NCBI GenBank assembly: GCA_964017065.1
Contig: OZ024783.1
Span: 8,817,367-8,881,366 of the forward strand
Length of the DNA: 64,000 bases
Reading direction: 5' to 3'
Source of the DNA: Haliclona indistincta
Lineage: Eukaryota; Porifera; Demospongiae; Haplosclerida; Chalinidae
Shown: positions 8,761 to 19,591 of the stretch, one piece after another
Layout: the number at the start of each line of letters is the position of its first letter
Numbering within the stretch: the stretch's first letter is position 1
Program-made: the position numbers and the translations under genes
Notes under the pieces: generated by a model
The model's database searches: none
The model's input: the letters and a program-made list of their open reading frames with translations, nothing else
What the model was told of the DNA's origin: nothing

Positions 8761-10884
8761 AGCACAAGCACTGCCATTGTCATTTTAATACTGAAATCGT
8801 AAAAGATGTAATTCATTGATTTTAATGTTAAACACCCACCAATTTCTTCTGGTTCTAATCCCTTTTGGCTCTTGTGAAATAATTCGAGGCTGATTCTCGC
8901 CAGCCTCAGTTGCCTCAGCTATCTCGATGCTAGAGAGTTCAAGATATCTCTGTGAAAGACAATGGTTTCACGACCAATCGCTCTTTATAATGTCAAAAAT
9001 AATAGTGGTGTTCATAGAGTTAAATATAGTGTTAGTTCAGTTTATGACAGGTCTAAATGACTGCCCACAATGAACACAGCAATAATTTTAAGTTCATGAT
9101 ATTTCAGCTTTTTATCGAAATGTTTATCTTCACAGCTGGCTGCTGCCGGAACATCGAGTCATATTCCTGTTCTGAAGCGGGAGTGCAAACAGTTGTAAAA
9201 AAGGCCGCTGTTGTTTACGTCTTTAATATTTATATTAAAGACGATATTTCGGCTTTTCATCCAAATGTTTATCTTCACAGCTGCTACAGCATGCTGCAGC
9301 ACTTATTGCTACTGCTACTGCTACAGCATGAGTAATGCTGTGCATAAGTCCTCATGAAGGTACTGGCTCTTCAAACGCTCGGATGATATTTTCTGAATAA
9401 CAGATGGTGACACGCCTACTCTGTCTCAGTTACCAGAAAGAAAGGCCTCTGATGAAAGGCTCAAAAGTTGTTGATGTCAGACAGCTGATGGTTTCTGATC
9501 TTTTAGTTTACACTTTCACTCATCTCTGTCATGACCCTTAATAGGTCGGGCTCTTCTTTCCCCAAGACAATGAGTGACATGAGTAGTGGAAAAAGATATA
9601 GAATGGAAGGAGGATTGCTGCGATTGTACGACTGAATAGATATTTGGCATACCATGTTGCAGTTATTGAAAGTACAAGCTCTTGGGCTGAAAAAGTTTGA
9701 GTTGGTCAGCACATGTCTCTTGTCCTGGAATATTTTGTTCACTATTGAACATCAATTAGCAATAGCTACATTCTTGATGGATATTGATTTTTGGTTAAAG
9801 GTCGAGTGTACGCTTTGGTCCTCAAATAATTAAACTCACCATCGCTGACAAAGCCTGCATGTGTTTCAATGCATTTGGTTTTTTAGTTAAACCTGACAAC
9901 ATTTTTGTCAACACCACTGTTCTTTAACACAGAATTTTGTTTGAAGTTAGGGTAGGTATACGAGCAGTGTCTAATTGCACTCTACCAGGACTAAGACCTT
10001 ACCTTGCTTTGGTGTGTCATAATCTGTAGTTCACGGTGAAGAAGACTCTTTAACCTGGGTACACTTGTACGATATTATGATATGAACTGACACTGTGTCG
10101 CTGGGATGATGAAGCACACTCGGTTTCCCTTGTGGGCAAGAATGATGCTCTCAAACACTGCCATGCCGTAGCTGAACGTGGTTGATATCAACTACAGCAA
10201 AAGCCTCAATCATTGTCTTAATGGTATTGAAATAGTCTTTTTCAACTGACTGTGACATGTCAACAACTTCCTGCATTTCCGCCTTCATGTTCTTTGGCTA
10301 TGTACGACACAGTGACATAGTACTAAAGAACGTAGTGTGGTGTGCCGTCCTCAATCCAACGCTATAGTTGGTCGCGTCCTCAGTCGTGCGGGACATTCCA
10401 GTCAGCTGTCAGCAGTATTGGTTTTGACAGCAACAGCAGCAAGCAAAATTTCATTATCTTTGTTCATGTATGACAAAGACGATTTGCAACGTTTCAAAAC
10501 TGCATTTGATTGCTCCACTACTTGGCTGTTAATTGCATGAAATTGAACATAGGTGGACATTTTGTATCCAACACTGCAACCTATTGAACAAAAATTAATA
10601 TTAGATATCATGGTATGCAGAATGTTACATACCGCAATGGTTTGGCCAGTGAAACCGATCCACTAAAAACCAACTGCTCTTAAAGAAGTCGGGCTCTCTG
10701 TTGTTAGCTCTATGTTACTAACTCTTCTCTCTCTCTCTCTCCCTCGTGTGCTCCCTCCCTCCTTCACTCTCTTTTTCATACCATTTTGAAGAACCAGTAG
10801 AATCATTATCTTGATTCTAGACTTTTTGTTGAAATCTTTGTAAAACAGTACAGTAATAACGAATGAATAATAAAATAAATAGTT
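8761..10884. repeat. Mosaic of LINE and other repeat fragments (copy 1)
   Basis: No intact gene. Patches match 44640-47290, sometimes in shuffled order: for example, sequence matching 47030-47290 is joined near 10160 to sequence matching 45806. A roughly 130-bp local duplication lies at 9100-9300. Minus-strand fragments at 9503-9742 match 44111-44350. Short CT-rich tracts lie at 10730-10770. Confidence 0.5.
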
Positions 10885-11335
10885 CTCGAAAGTGAAGCTG
10901 GTATAAAATCAGGCATACAGCTACAGCCATGCCCATCAGTTCACAAGCACAGCACTGTCACTGTCCTGCATGAGAGCAACAGTGACCCACAGAAAGGCAC
11001 TGATCAGAACACGAGCTAGAGCTACAGATTGGGCAAGACACAGTTGAAGCCGCAAGATGAGACACGGCACGTGCATGATACAGGATGATAGTTGCACTTT
11101 TTCTGTTTCTATGTTTCAGATGCATCATTTGTGCTGTCATGTTTATCGGCGCTCTCAGGCTCGCCCCACATTGCCCCTGCAATCCGTCAAGTTATTATAC
11201 ACAAGTGTTGAAGTGAACAGCGTAACAAAAGACATAGTGACTAGTACTCGAGAGGGTTCCATCTGGTAGATTCTTGGAGATTGAGTATGCTCTAGCAACG
11301 GTAGAGAGCTCATAGTGGCACTGTTTTTGAACTGA
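10885..11335 (-). repeat. Segment inverted relative to copy 2 (48490-48910)
   Basis: Read in reverse complement, 10885-11335 matches 48490-48910. Flanking sequence from 11345 on matches 48911 onward in direct orientation. In copy 2, 46938-47026 is an inverted copy of 48878-48960, so inverted repeats able to mediate such an inversion exist in the partner. Confidence 0.6.
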
Positions 11336-11340
11336 TTTCC

Positions 11341-12037
11341 CGTCGTGAAAGTCTCCCTTTCCCTTTACATCTTCGAATACTAAGCATGTACCATCAGGAA
11401 TCTGTCACCTGAAAAACAGCTGCCATGACAATTATTTCTATCCGATGACTTGTTTAGCAGAACAGCAGAGCTGCCGAACCGAAAACTGCTCATATAGCCC
11501 CCATTTATAACGACTGGATTATTGCAGCTGTACAGTCTCTGACCTATTCATTATTTTTACATGTGTATTTTATTAATGGTGACAGGAACCATGTGAATAC
11601 AGTACTGTTATACTTGTTCAAGCTATTGCGATGTCGCCATCTTAATTTTACCACCGCCCCTGCAATGATGTCATAGTTATGATGACGTTTGCACGCACAC
11701 TGCAAGTGCAAAAAACCAAAAAACTAGCTGCGTACTAGCTGCGGACGTACCCGAGCAATTCCATCTACAAGAAGGAGACCACCACTACAAGTTCTTGCAG
11801 CTTGTGTTTACATTGGAGCTACATCGACCGGAGCTATGCGAGTACAAGTACGAGATGCGTGAATACTGTTTATAGGCTTTGGTTAGCTATCCCTCCGCTG
11901 TAATGGTCATACTGCTCCTGCTAGCCTAAGCTCAGAGTAGCTTTCAATAAAAATTGTCCAGTTTTTATATATTGTATTTTGTTAATATTATAGTATGTGC
12001 TATTGTTGATTTTTTAATTGTTTTTATCTTTTCTCAG
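11341..12037 (+). other. Duplicated intronic sequence, no gene seen
   Basis: Direct match to 48911-49618, the sequence upstream of ATM exon 7. No reading frame of note. It includes a perfect-looking splice acceptor (TTCTCAG) at 12031-12037. Confidence 0.6.
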
Positions 12038-12282
12038 CTAAAAGGCGCAGGCTGGACACAAACTGGTCTTCACTTGTTGATCTACTGTCGACCAACACAA
12101 CTAACCCATCTATTATGACATGGTACTACAATAATAGTGTTCAAATAATACTTATTTCTCTGTCCTCCTCATAGGCTGCAGTTGGCTGGTCATCTCTTGC
12201 TGAAATGGCCGAACTCTCTGTCTCTCTCATCGTATCCTGCTCTTCTCTCTCAACTTCACAAAGTTCAAATAGAGACGAAAAG
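12038..12282 (+). pseudogene. Duplicated pair of ATM exons (exons 7' and 8')
   Basis: Exon 7' is 12038-12122 and exon 8' is 12175-12282, joined across a 52-bp GT-AG intron. In the ATM frame they encode KRRRLDTNWSSLVDLL and then WLQLAGHLLLKWPNSL...LSQLHKVQIETK, which aligns with the KRKK..W..WLQIATQLI segment of animal ATM. They lie more than 20 kb upstream of the first visible ATM exon, so in this order they cannot be part of that transcript. The frame is intact. This copy has 10 extra bases before the second donor compared with 49756-49853, which changes the outgoing phase. Confidence 0.75.
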
Positions 12283-12972
12283 GTACTTAGTTAAAACAAT
12301 GTATTGCTTAGTAGAAAACAAGATACTAAAGTATGAATGCTTGGTATAATCATACTGTACTGGAGTACAAATGCTCATGTAGTTGAGAATAAGTTACTAA
12401 TGTATGCATAAAAGCTTTGGTATATTCCTACTTAACATACTGTATATAATATTATATGTAAGTGCATAGTAAATAACTCTATGCGTGGTACAAGGTCTGC
12501 TCCAAGCTACGGTAAGACACACTATTTGTATTGTGCAATGCATAAAAGATTTATAAACGTGAGCTTTTTATCAGCAAGATAGCGCTTCGTGTGACTCATG
12601 TCCATCTTTAAATAGTACACGTTTTTCATCGATGAAACGTAGTGTGAAACTGGCACTTACGGCGACTGATTTACATCATTTTCTCGCATTGCTACTGCAC
12701 GTCGATCACCTCTAGTTTTATATGTAACATAAAATAGAAAATGTTTCTGCATACGTGCATGCACTTGTGTTGACAATTTTGGTTCACAGCAAAGGCTAAC
12801 AACTTGTCTTGGTGTGTTATAGTAGTGTGATTGTGTTGGGAATTCTTTGATGATTGAACATAGTGCTGACAATACGGTGAAGCAATCAGTGTTGTGTGCT
12901 TGCTGCACCTGTATCCTCGTTCCTTCACTTTACTCATGTTGTTGACTTGTTGTGTTGTGTTCTTCTTTGTAG

Positions 12973-13137
12973 TTGAAGGAATGTTGTGAGCCTGTGATGT
13001 CTATTGTTGTCAAAACCTTAGTTTTTGTGAATCAGTTTAACACATTCTCACTTTATCTGACCATGATACATTGCTTCCAGCTTAGAGAGTCCAATTGTGA
13101 TGGTTTTACATATTATGCTGTAAAAATTTTATCAAAG
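12973..13137 (+). CDS. Candidate 165-nt exon, copy 1, unidentified
   Basis: 55 codons between a good acceptor (TTCTTTGTAG) and donor (AAAG|GTAATA), open only in frame 0 (LKECCEPVMSIVVK...). It is repeated at 50528-50692, where three of the few differences are synonymous. It follows the ATM exon pair but does not splice in phase to it directly, so an intermediate exon would be needed. I could not align it with ATM. It may be chance or another gene. Confidence 0.4.
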
Positions 13138-13740
13138 GTAATACAATCCTCAAATCTGGTCTGAAGTATGGTATAATATTGTAGATTATGTGCATCAGAT
13201 ATGACAGCTCACAACCAACTATTGCAAAAGTTATCAACTATTAATTATAGGTCACTGAATAAGCTCAGTAGCTGAAGTTTTTAGGCTTGGAAATGGCTAT
13301 TTGGCTGAGTTAAGAAAATTCACTTTACAAACAGCTCATCTTTCACTACAACAAGTTTGCAAGCTCAACTTACTTGCACAACGTTGTACGGTACAGAAAT
13401 GCACCAAAAATGTGTGTTTTGGGAGTCACTGAAGTTTTTAGGCTTGCATTTGCGCATTTTTGCGAGTTAAGAACTCAGATGTGTGCAATGGGTAGCCAGA
13501 TTCCGAAAGTTTTTACTTGCGTTGAAATTATAAGTGTAGCTTAAAGCATGGGCGCACACGATCGTCGAGAAAGAGCAGTTCTGCAGTTCTTCGTCGCGTT
13601 AATGAGATTCATCTAGAGAAAGAAGTTTATCGATGACTCGTTTCCACTCTCGCAGGGCCGCTCTTGTTGACCGGTGACAAGATGGCTGCTGATCGACAGC
13701 CCTAGTTTTGCTTCATTCTTGATCAAATCAGTTTAACAAA

Positions 13741-14013
13741 ATGATCGACTTTTTATCCGGTAAAACTGCAACTGATCGAGAACGAAGCACTCCTTCACCA
13801 TTGCCGTGGTTACTCCTCAAGGCGGCTAACCATTATTGCTATCCTGCGATCCTTTCTATTCTCAAACAACGCATCATACCAGTCATTCCTCATGATAATC
13901 CTACTCTTGCTATTGTTCCTGTAGCCAATCTTCTAGGCAAATGTGTTTGTGTACCTCTTGAAAGCAAGTTGTACTTGTCCAAGCAACCAAATCCATTCTC
14001 ATATTTTGACTGA
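13741..14013 (+). CDS. Unidentified 90-aa ORF, possible C-terminal fragment
   Basis: Starts at the ATG at 13741 (MIDFLSGKTATDRERS). Its end (IVPVANLLGKCVCVPLESKL...PNPFSYFD) resembles, from memory only, the C-terminal tails of uncharacterised transposon-borne proteins in cnidarians and fish. Copy 2 (53302-53578) has two extra bases (CTCTC versus CTC at about 53381) that break this frame. No upstream exon was identified. Confidence 0.35.
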   Translation: MIDFLSGKTATDRERSTPSPLPWLLLKAANHYCYPAILSILKQRIIPVIPHDNPTLAIVPVANLLGKCVCVPLESKLYLSKQPNPFSYFD

Positions 14014-15818
14014 CCAGTTAATTTTTTTCTCATGCAAATGAATGATTATTATTATTAGTGAGAACAGCTTTGATTATTAGTCTACTGATCCTGAGTTTGT
14101 TGTTCGCTTTTCAGCAGCTTTCGTCTTGCTGCACGACACTTGGTGTTTAGATTTTTGATAACGATAGATTGCCACCTCTGTGTTTCTTCTTTTGGCGTAA
14201 CAGGATACTTGAAGTTCACATGATCTGTTGAATTGAAAGTAAGAATCAGTAATGCATGCAAGCTTACATTTCATTCCTAGTAGAATATTTTGGTCTAAGA
14301 TTAGTCTCCCCTCAGCCTTCGTGCAATTGGATATGCTCAGAACGTGGCAAACTTCGCTGGATCCTTCGGTGGACAATTCGTTATAAGCTCAAATTCAGCT
14401 AGAGCAGCTTCTGTCGGTACTTGTACATAGATGTGTTTGTTCGGAACTCCTACCTGGCCACAACATACTGTTAGAGGATCTGCATTAAAGAAGTAATCAT
14501 TATTTTGATTAGTGGTATTATCAGTTCAACACTCACACCTTGTGGAACAAACTCATCTTCTTGTACTATAGTCTCTGGATCACAACTGCCACTTTGTACC
14601 TGTTAAACATTATAAACATGTAACAATGTTCTCGTAATTTTTTGTTTACCTTTCTTGCCTTCTTCTTGGTGATCATGACCTCCTTCACATCATCCTCAAC
14701 TCGATCTTATCTTTTGTTTATCTGCGCAAACTCTAGATCTAATCTTTGATTGATTTGATCAAACTCTTTTCCTTTCCATTCCTTCAGAGAGAAGCTTCTG
14801 CCTAGATCAAAGGTGGCCTCCTGTAATAATTATACATAAATTCACAATAATCATTGCTGTCTATAATATTATCGCGTTACCTCTCTTATTCTCTTTCTAC
14901 TTCTGGGCACATACGGTGTAATGTCAGGAGACATGGGATTATCATAATTATGCATATCCTCTTCTTTGGAAGTATTCTGCATACAACAAACAATAATTAT
15001 TATTACTTGTCTTATTTATTTTTACAACAACTTACTAGAGGAGTAGACATCCAACTATCTGATGAGGTTTTTGGAGTATCCTGATGTCTGATCACCTTCT
15101 GCCTCTCTGCTGTTGGTGTATCCTGATGTCTGATCACCTTCTGCCTCTCTGCTGTTGATGTATCCTGATGTCTGATCGCATTCTGCCTCTCTGCTGTTGG
15201 TGTATCCTGATGTCTGATCGCCTTCTGCCTCTCTGCTGTTGGTGTATCCTGATGTCTGATCGCCTTCTGCCTCTCTGCTGTTGGTGTATCCTGATGTCTG
15301 ATCGCCTTCTGCCTCTCTGCTGTTGGAGTATCCTGATGTCTGATCGCCTTCTACCTCTCTGCTGTTGGTGTATCCTGATGTCTGATCGCCTTCTGCCTCT
15401 CTGCTGTTGGTGTATCCTGATGTCTGATCGCATTCTGCCTCTCTGCTGTTGGTGTTTCCTGATGTCTGATCGCGTTCTGCCTCTCTGCTGTTGGTGTATC
15501 CTGATGTCTGATCGCATTCTGCCTCTCTGCTGTTGGTGTATCCTGATGTCTGATCGCCTTCTGCCTATCTGCTGTTGGTGTATCCTGATGTCTGATCGCG
15601 TTCTGCCTCTCTGCTGTTGGTGTATCCTGATGTCTGATCACATTCTGCCTCTCTGCTGTTGGTGTATCCTGATGTCTGATCGCATTCTGCCTCTCTGCTG
15701 TTTGTGTATCCTGATGTCTGATCGTCTCCCAGAAGGCTCCCAGAAGATACAAACTGATACTTTCATAGTCGCACCGTTGTGTGAACAAGAGTGCGATGGT
15801 TGGTTCAAAAGCTTCCAT
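14000..15818 (-). pseudogene. BEN-domain protein gene, copy 1, inactivated
   Basis: Same exon order as copy 2, but disabled. It retains the N-terminus missing from copy 2: the ATG at 15818 begins MEAFEPTIALLF and runs into 14-aa repeats encoded by the 42-bp minisatellite. Lesions are a CAG-to-TAG stop in one repeat (15351-15353), a TTA-to-TAA stop in the coiled-coil exon (14707-14709), and a net 31-bp deletion in the BEN exon at about 14345 that shifts frame. A 6-nt in-frame deletion also lies near 14670. Splice sites are mostly preserved, so decay looks recent. Confidence 0.75.
15067..15722. repeat. 42-bp minisatellite, about 15.5 units, coding
   Basis: Tandem 42-bp units (core GTATCCTGATGTCTGATCGC, then TTCTGCCTCTCTGCTGTTGG). 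42 is a multiple of three, so the reading frame is kept; on the minus strand it encodes 14-aa units (AIRHQDTPTAERQN/K). Units differ mainly at one C/A/G position (GCCTT, GCATT, GCGTT). Homologous arrays lie at 54660-55157 and 55661-55752. Confidence 0.9.
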
Positions 15819-15845
15819 TTTGATTTTGAGCTGTAATGACCACAC

Positions 15846-17130
15846 CTACTCAGACTATATCATGTGCACATAGGCGTAAGCTCACGTGAAACAAGTAGTG
15901 TACGTTCAATAAATTGAGCGTAGACCAAACAAGATTGTCTGTTGGAATGAGACCTATTCATTTACGACGAGTGTTTAGAGTTGCAATGGCATATGGTGTT
16001 TAGCCATTGGTTTGGTTAGAAATCCTTAAGCAATGTATGAACACTTCCCAAACATATGAACACATCAGCTTTCCCCTTTTTGTCAGCCTAACGAGTACAT
16101 TTAGGAGACATCTATAAAGTGTTAAGGTGGTGGGATACCCTTTTAATTCTTTAGTGATAGCATCGAAACCTCTCAGAGGTATAGCTGTTGAATCTTCACG
16201 TCGACATAGAGGACACCGAAGGTCATCTTCTGTAGCTGCTCTGGAACACGCCTCACACCCTGCCTGCTGTTCAAAAAGGAACTCCTCCGATTCTATTGAT
16301 TCCATAGAATGAAATATAGACAATAAGCTAGAAAATCCTTTTAGTTCAAATCTTTGTTAAGAGATTGCTCTACACAACGGGCAACGTCGACTGGCAGTTA
16401 GATCAACACAAGGCCGACAACCTATGCAACCTACGATTCGGTCAATTATCAGAAGTTGGTAAATATTGTTATAAATCATAGACCTCTCCTGTTTCAGCTC
16501 CTAGTATGCGTGCGTGTGCTAATCACATTAACTTTGTTTAGAGTATAGTCTAGTGATATTGACCAATGAGATTGACTACAGCTTGGACTCTAAATAGCTT
16601 AGTATCCAAACCGCGCACTTAGTATCCAAGCCGCGCTACTTAGAAGCCAACTTGAATCAGTACAGGAATTGTTGGATTCATTCTGTCTGCATAACGAAAA
16701 GACTATCATAAAGAAGAGCGACGACTAGTTGACACGTAGCGCAGATAGACGAGTGGAAGCGAGCTAGAAATGTTACTCGCTTTCGATCGTTAGTCGCGAG
16801 TCGAGTCCGCAGTGCAGTGCGCGTGGCAGGGGAGGAGTTTCAAAAGCCAGGGTGGAGTTTGTTATAGTGGCGCACATGGCTGGCGACCCAAAGAGCTTCT
16901 GTGTGGACAGTTTAATGCTAGAGGTGCTTGACTTACCGTTCGATTAACATTAACGTTTGTGCCACGGTAAGAGTACTGCTGAGTGTTGTTCGCCATCGAA
17001 GATTACCATTTCTCTGTTTAGAACTACGTAAGAAACAACTTTAGCACGCCTCGTCTTTTCAAAAACAAACGCCCTTTCTTTGTTTACAAAATCCATCGTG
17101 TGAGTGTTGCTTAGCTACTCGTGGCTATAC
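15846..17130 (-). other. Gene-poor stretch with twin RING-like CxxC...CPLC relics
   Basis: Minus strand 16323-16000 encodes CEAC...LRCPLCRRED. Just upstream (about 16450-16365) a second frame encodes GCIGCRPCVDLTASRRCPLCRA. Both look like the half of a RING or zinc-ribbon finger spanning CxxC to CPxC, and neither is a complete RING. They may be two exons or a duplicated fragment of a zinc-finger protein. A near-duplicate 15-mer lies at 16607-16640 (TTAGTATCCAA.CCGCGC twice). Nothing else was recognised. Confidence 0.35.
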
Positions 17131-17135
17131 TCTAA

Positions 17136-17281
17136 AATAGTTAGACGCCTCGGCCAATGGGATCTACGCGGTTTAGAAACCTCGGCCGGGTTATGTAACG
17201 ACCTCGCTACGCTCGGTCGTCACAACAAACCCGCCTCGGTTTCTAAACAGCGTAGATCCCATGGCCTCGTCGTCTAACTTA
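17136..17281. repeat. Imperfect inverted repeat, arms about 55 bp
   Basis: GTTAGACGCCTCGGCC...GGGATCTACGC...TTTAGAAACC is mirrored at 17225-17281. The centre is itself palindromic (GACCTCGCTACGCTCGGTC). It looks like a small foldback/MITE remnant; flanks give no clear target-site duplication. Confidence 0.6.
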
Positions 17282-17945
17282 TATTTAGTTTTTTTCTACA
17301 ATGGATCTCGTAGTTTCTCAGATAATAGTCCCAACCTCTGCAACTAGTGTAAATGTTATGTTATGTCAAGCAGACCTTGGCTAGGTATTGTGAGAACTAA
17401 GACACAGATGCTAATAACGCCGAAAAAACCCATGACATCGATAGTTTCTTTCTTCTCTTCCTCTAGTAGATTCGATGGTTGTCATGTGGTTGTAGGAGCA
17501 TTGGTGTAAAAACTTTCTTGCTCAAACTTAGTGTTGCTGTGTAATACTCAACCAGCTCAACATTCAAAGCACATTATTTTAATGCTTATGAACGTGACTG
17601 ATTTTTGACCAAACCTAAAGTTAATCAAGTCTGGTGTTTATTGTATTGTATCAAAGATCTTTAACCATTAAAGCATGTGCATCAAAATTTTTTTATCCTT
17701 ATATCGCCCTTTACTGTTGTAAAAGTATCCTTTTGTGTCAAAGACAGAAGTCCCTCAGCAGAATTGATATCAGCAATGTCAGGCTCTTCCACTTCACCTA
17801 TATCCTCTATTGTCGAAACAGTGCAATCTCCAGAAATGGTTAAATAGTTCAATGATTTAAATTTTCTTTTAGCAGGTCCGTCAATCATGTAGCTTGCTCC
17901 TTCCTTTAGCTTGTTGATGTCATCTTGCCACAATACTAATCTTGT

Positions 17946-18235
17946 ACAAGTAATAAAAACATTTTAACCAAAATGCAAGAGATTTAGGGTTGGTACATTT
18001 ATCGAAAAAGTATGGAAACAAGATTTTGAAATGGAAAGAATTGTAACAATAGCAGTATAATGCTACCTCCCTATTAAATTAACCACAACTATCGAAAGCA
18101 GTTAATTTAGGGAGGTAGCATTATACTGCTATTGTTACAATTCTTTCCATTTCAAAATCTTGTTTCCATACTTTTTCGATAAATGTACCAACCCTAAATC
18201 TCTTGCATTTTGGTTAAAATGTTTTTATTACTTGT
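17946..18235. repeat. Near-perfect 290-bp hairpin (arms about 127 bp)
   Basis: ACAAGTAATAAAAACATTTT... at 17946 reappears exactly in reverse complement ending at 18235. By eye the arms are identical to GCTACCTCCCT (18072), and pairing continues imperfectly to a 17-nt loop. It abuts the upstream edge of the last OB-fold exon. A foldback transposon or a recent inverted duplication is likely. Confidence 0.9.
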
Positions 18236-18759
18236 TTCTTTTCTTTTTTTATTAATGACTTAGTTTGCACTTATGCTAATACAGTGTAAAGAGCCTCTTG
18301 AACTCTGATTTCAGCTGACTGCACTAGCTGGCAATCGACTCTGCACTGCATGGATGCAACACGTACCATGCAACATTAGCTAAACTTAAGCTAGCATTCT
18401 TACACGCCTGAACAGACAAATCCAATGTAACAGTGATGATTTGCTCGTTGTCTGCTGTGAACACTGCTAGTGGCAGCAAGTCTGACTCGCGTTCCAAGCA
18501 ATTTGTACTAAGGTGCGCTTGTATTAGAATAATTACATACACGGGCGTGCGCGAGTAGGCGTAACCTAGTAACGGAGTTCAAACAGAATGATGGAATGGA
18601 GTCTGTTATCGACCAAAAATCGCTGTTTTCCTGGAAATACTCGCTTCTGCTAGTGTTTTAGGCTTAAATAGATATCAGGTGCACTGCTCACAACGACTAG
18701 TATAGTTTCTGTGTAGGTTTTGTCTTGAATAGCTCACTCGCCACGGCGCTAGGCTGACT

Positions 18760-18800
18760 GGAGAAGAAGAAGAAGAAGAAGAAGAAGAAGAAGAAAGAAG
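18760..18800 (+). repeat. (GAA)n microsatellite
   Basis: About 12 GAA units, with a terminal GAAAGAAG imperfection, within the sequence separating the OB-fold pieces. Confidence 0.9.
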
Positions 18801-19591
18801 ATGAACAAACGGGTGACCACGTGAACACTGGTTTACCACCTTAAACCTGGTTTCTTTTGCTCCTGAAGGTCTCTTTATAATCGCACAAATCGTGCAAAGA
18901 GCTTGAGAACGTTAGATTAGCTTGAAACGCCCGTACAGCGAAGATATGGCAGTGCCGTACTTAGTGCCTCCAGGCGTGACGCCATCTTATCATGCCCATA
19001 GCAACTGGCCTTATAGTCTTTGTTAGTAGACTCATTGTAAGCGCTTACCTCTTAGGATAGCCCCTAGGTAGTTAAAATACCCCTGATGTTGTCAACAGCC
19101 AAGATATACGTGAATTATTGCGTTTAGCCTAAGTGTAGCCGCCATCTTGTTTTCCGCCCAACCCTAAATATGCCACGTCTACCGCGTGGCATAATACCCT
19201 GTAGCATATCTGCTATGATGACGTCTTGCTTCCTCAATGAGCGCCAATATCCTTTCTTCTTTACTTCTTCTACAGCATTCACTTGTACTGCCTTCACAAC
19301 AACTTTAACCTTTTGATGGGTTACCATGCTGTCAATTTCAGAAAGAGCAATAGATTTTAGCTGGGTTGTCTGCTAGGGCGTCTAGAGGTATGTCAAATTT
19401 CCTCGGTGATGGTTCGATTGTGGGTTTTTTCTGGGACTTGCAATGATTTCAAACTCTCCTGAGACACCATACTCTTGACTTTGCTCTTTGACGGTACAAT
19501 TTGTAATCGCTAATGGCGTTTTCTTTGAAATGTTTTTCCATTTTTAAGTGAAGTATCAAACGAAATAAGTCGGATCAACTTTTTCCATCTG

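Larger units (their letters stand above)
2362..15752 (+). repeat. Segmental duplication, copy 1 (partner about 46323-55752)
   Basis: Sequence matches copy 2 in the same order and orientation across 2362-2616, 3300-3325, 8761-9060, patches of 9900-10160, and 11345-15720. The aligned parts are close to identical, with scattered substitutions and small indels. Differences include insertions in copy 1 (2617-3292 and 3326-8760), insertions in copy 2 (47794-48492, 50790-52782, 55158-55660), and an inverted segment at about 10890-11335. The block carries two ATM exons, a 165-nt candidate exon, a plus-strand ORF and a BEN-domain gene. Confidence 0.8.
17685..19520 (-). pseudogene. OB-fold (RPA-like) protein gene, broken
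   Basis: Three pieces in order on the minus strand: 19515-19365 (PLAITNCTVKEQSQEYGVSG...), 19327-19190 (VKVVVKAVQVNAVEEVKKKG...KQDVIIAD) and 17939-17685 (LWQDDINKLKEGASYMID...ISGDCTVSTIEDIGEV, then a stop). The alternation of beta-strand blocks, with D-I-I-A-D followed by L-W-x-x-D-I, is typical of RPA70-like single-stranded-DNA-binding OB folds found in transposon-linked proteins. Two frameshifts are evident in the first piece, and about 1.2 kb of unrelated sequence, including the hairpin at 17946-18235, separates the last two. The family call is from motif memory. Confidence 0.45.

Noticed and set aside
12480..12530. Possible extra ATM exon between exon 8' and the 165-nt exon (ends CAAGCTACG|GTAAG)
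   Set aside because: Every frame compatible with the incoming phase meets a stop before a usable acceptor in at least one copy.
15067..15722. Possible CRISPR-like array
   Set aside because: Units are contiguous with no unique spacers, in a eukaryotic gene.
15168..15836. Plus-strand 222-codon frame with MSDRLLPLCCWCIL repeats
   Set aside because: Shadow of the 42-bp array; the minus strand has the supported gene with splice sites, a coiled coil and a BEN domain.
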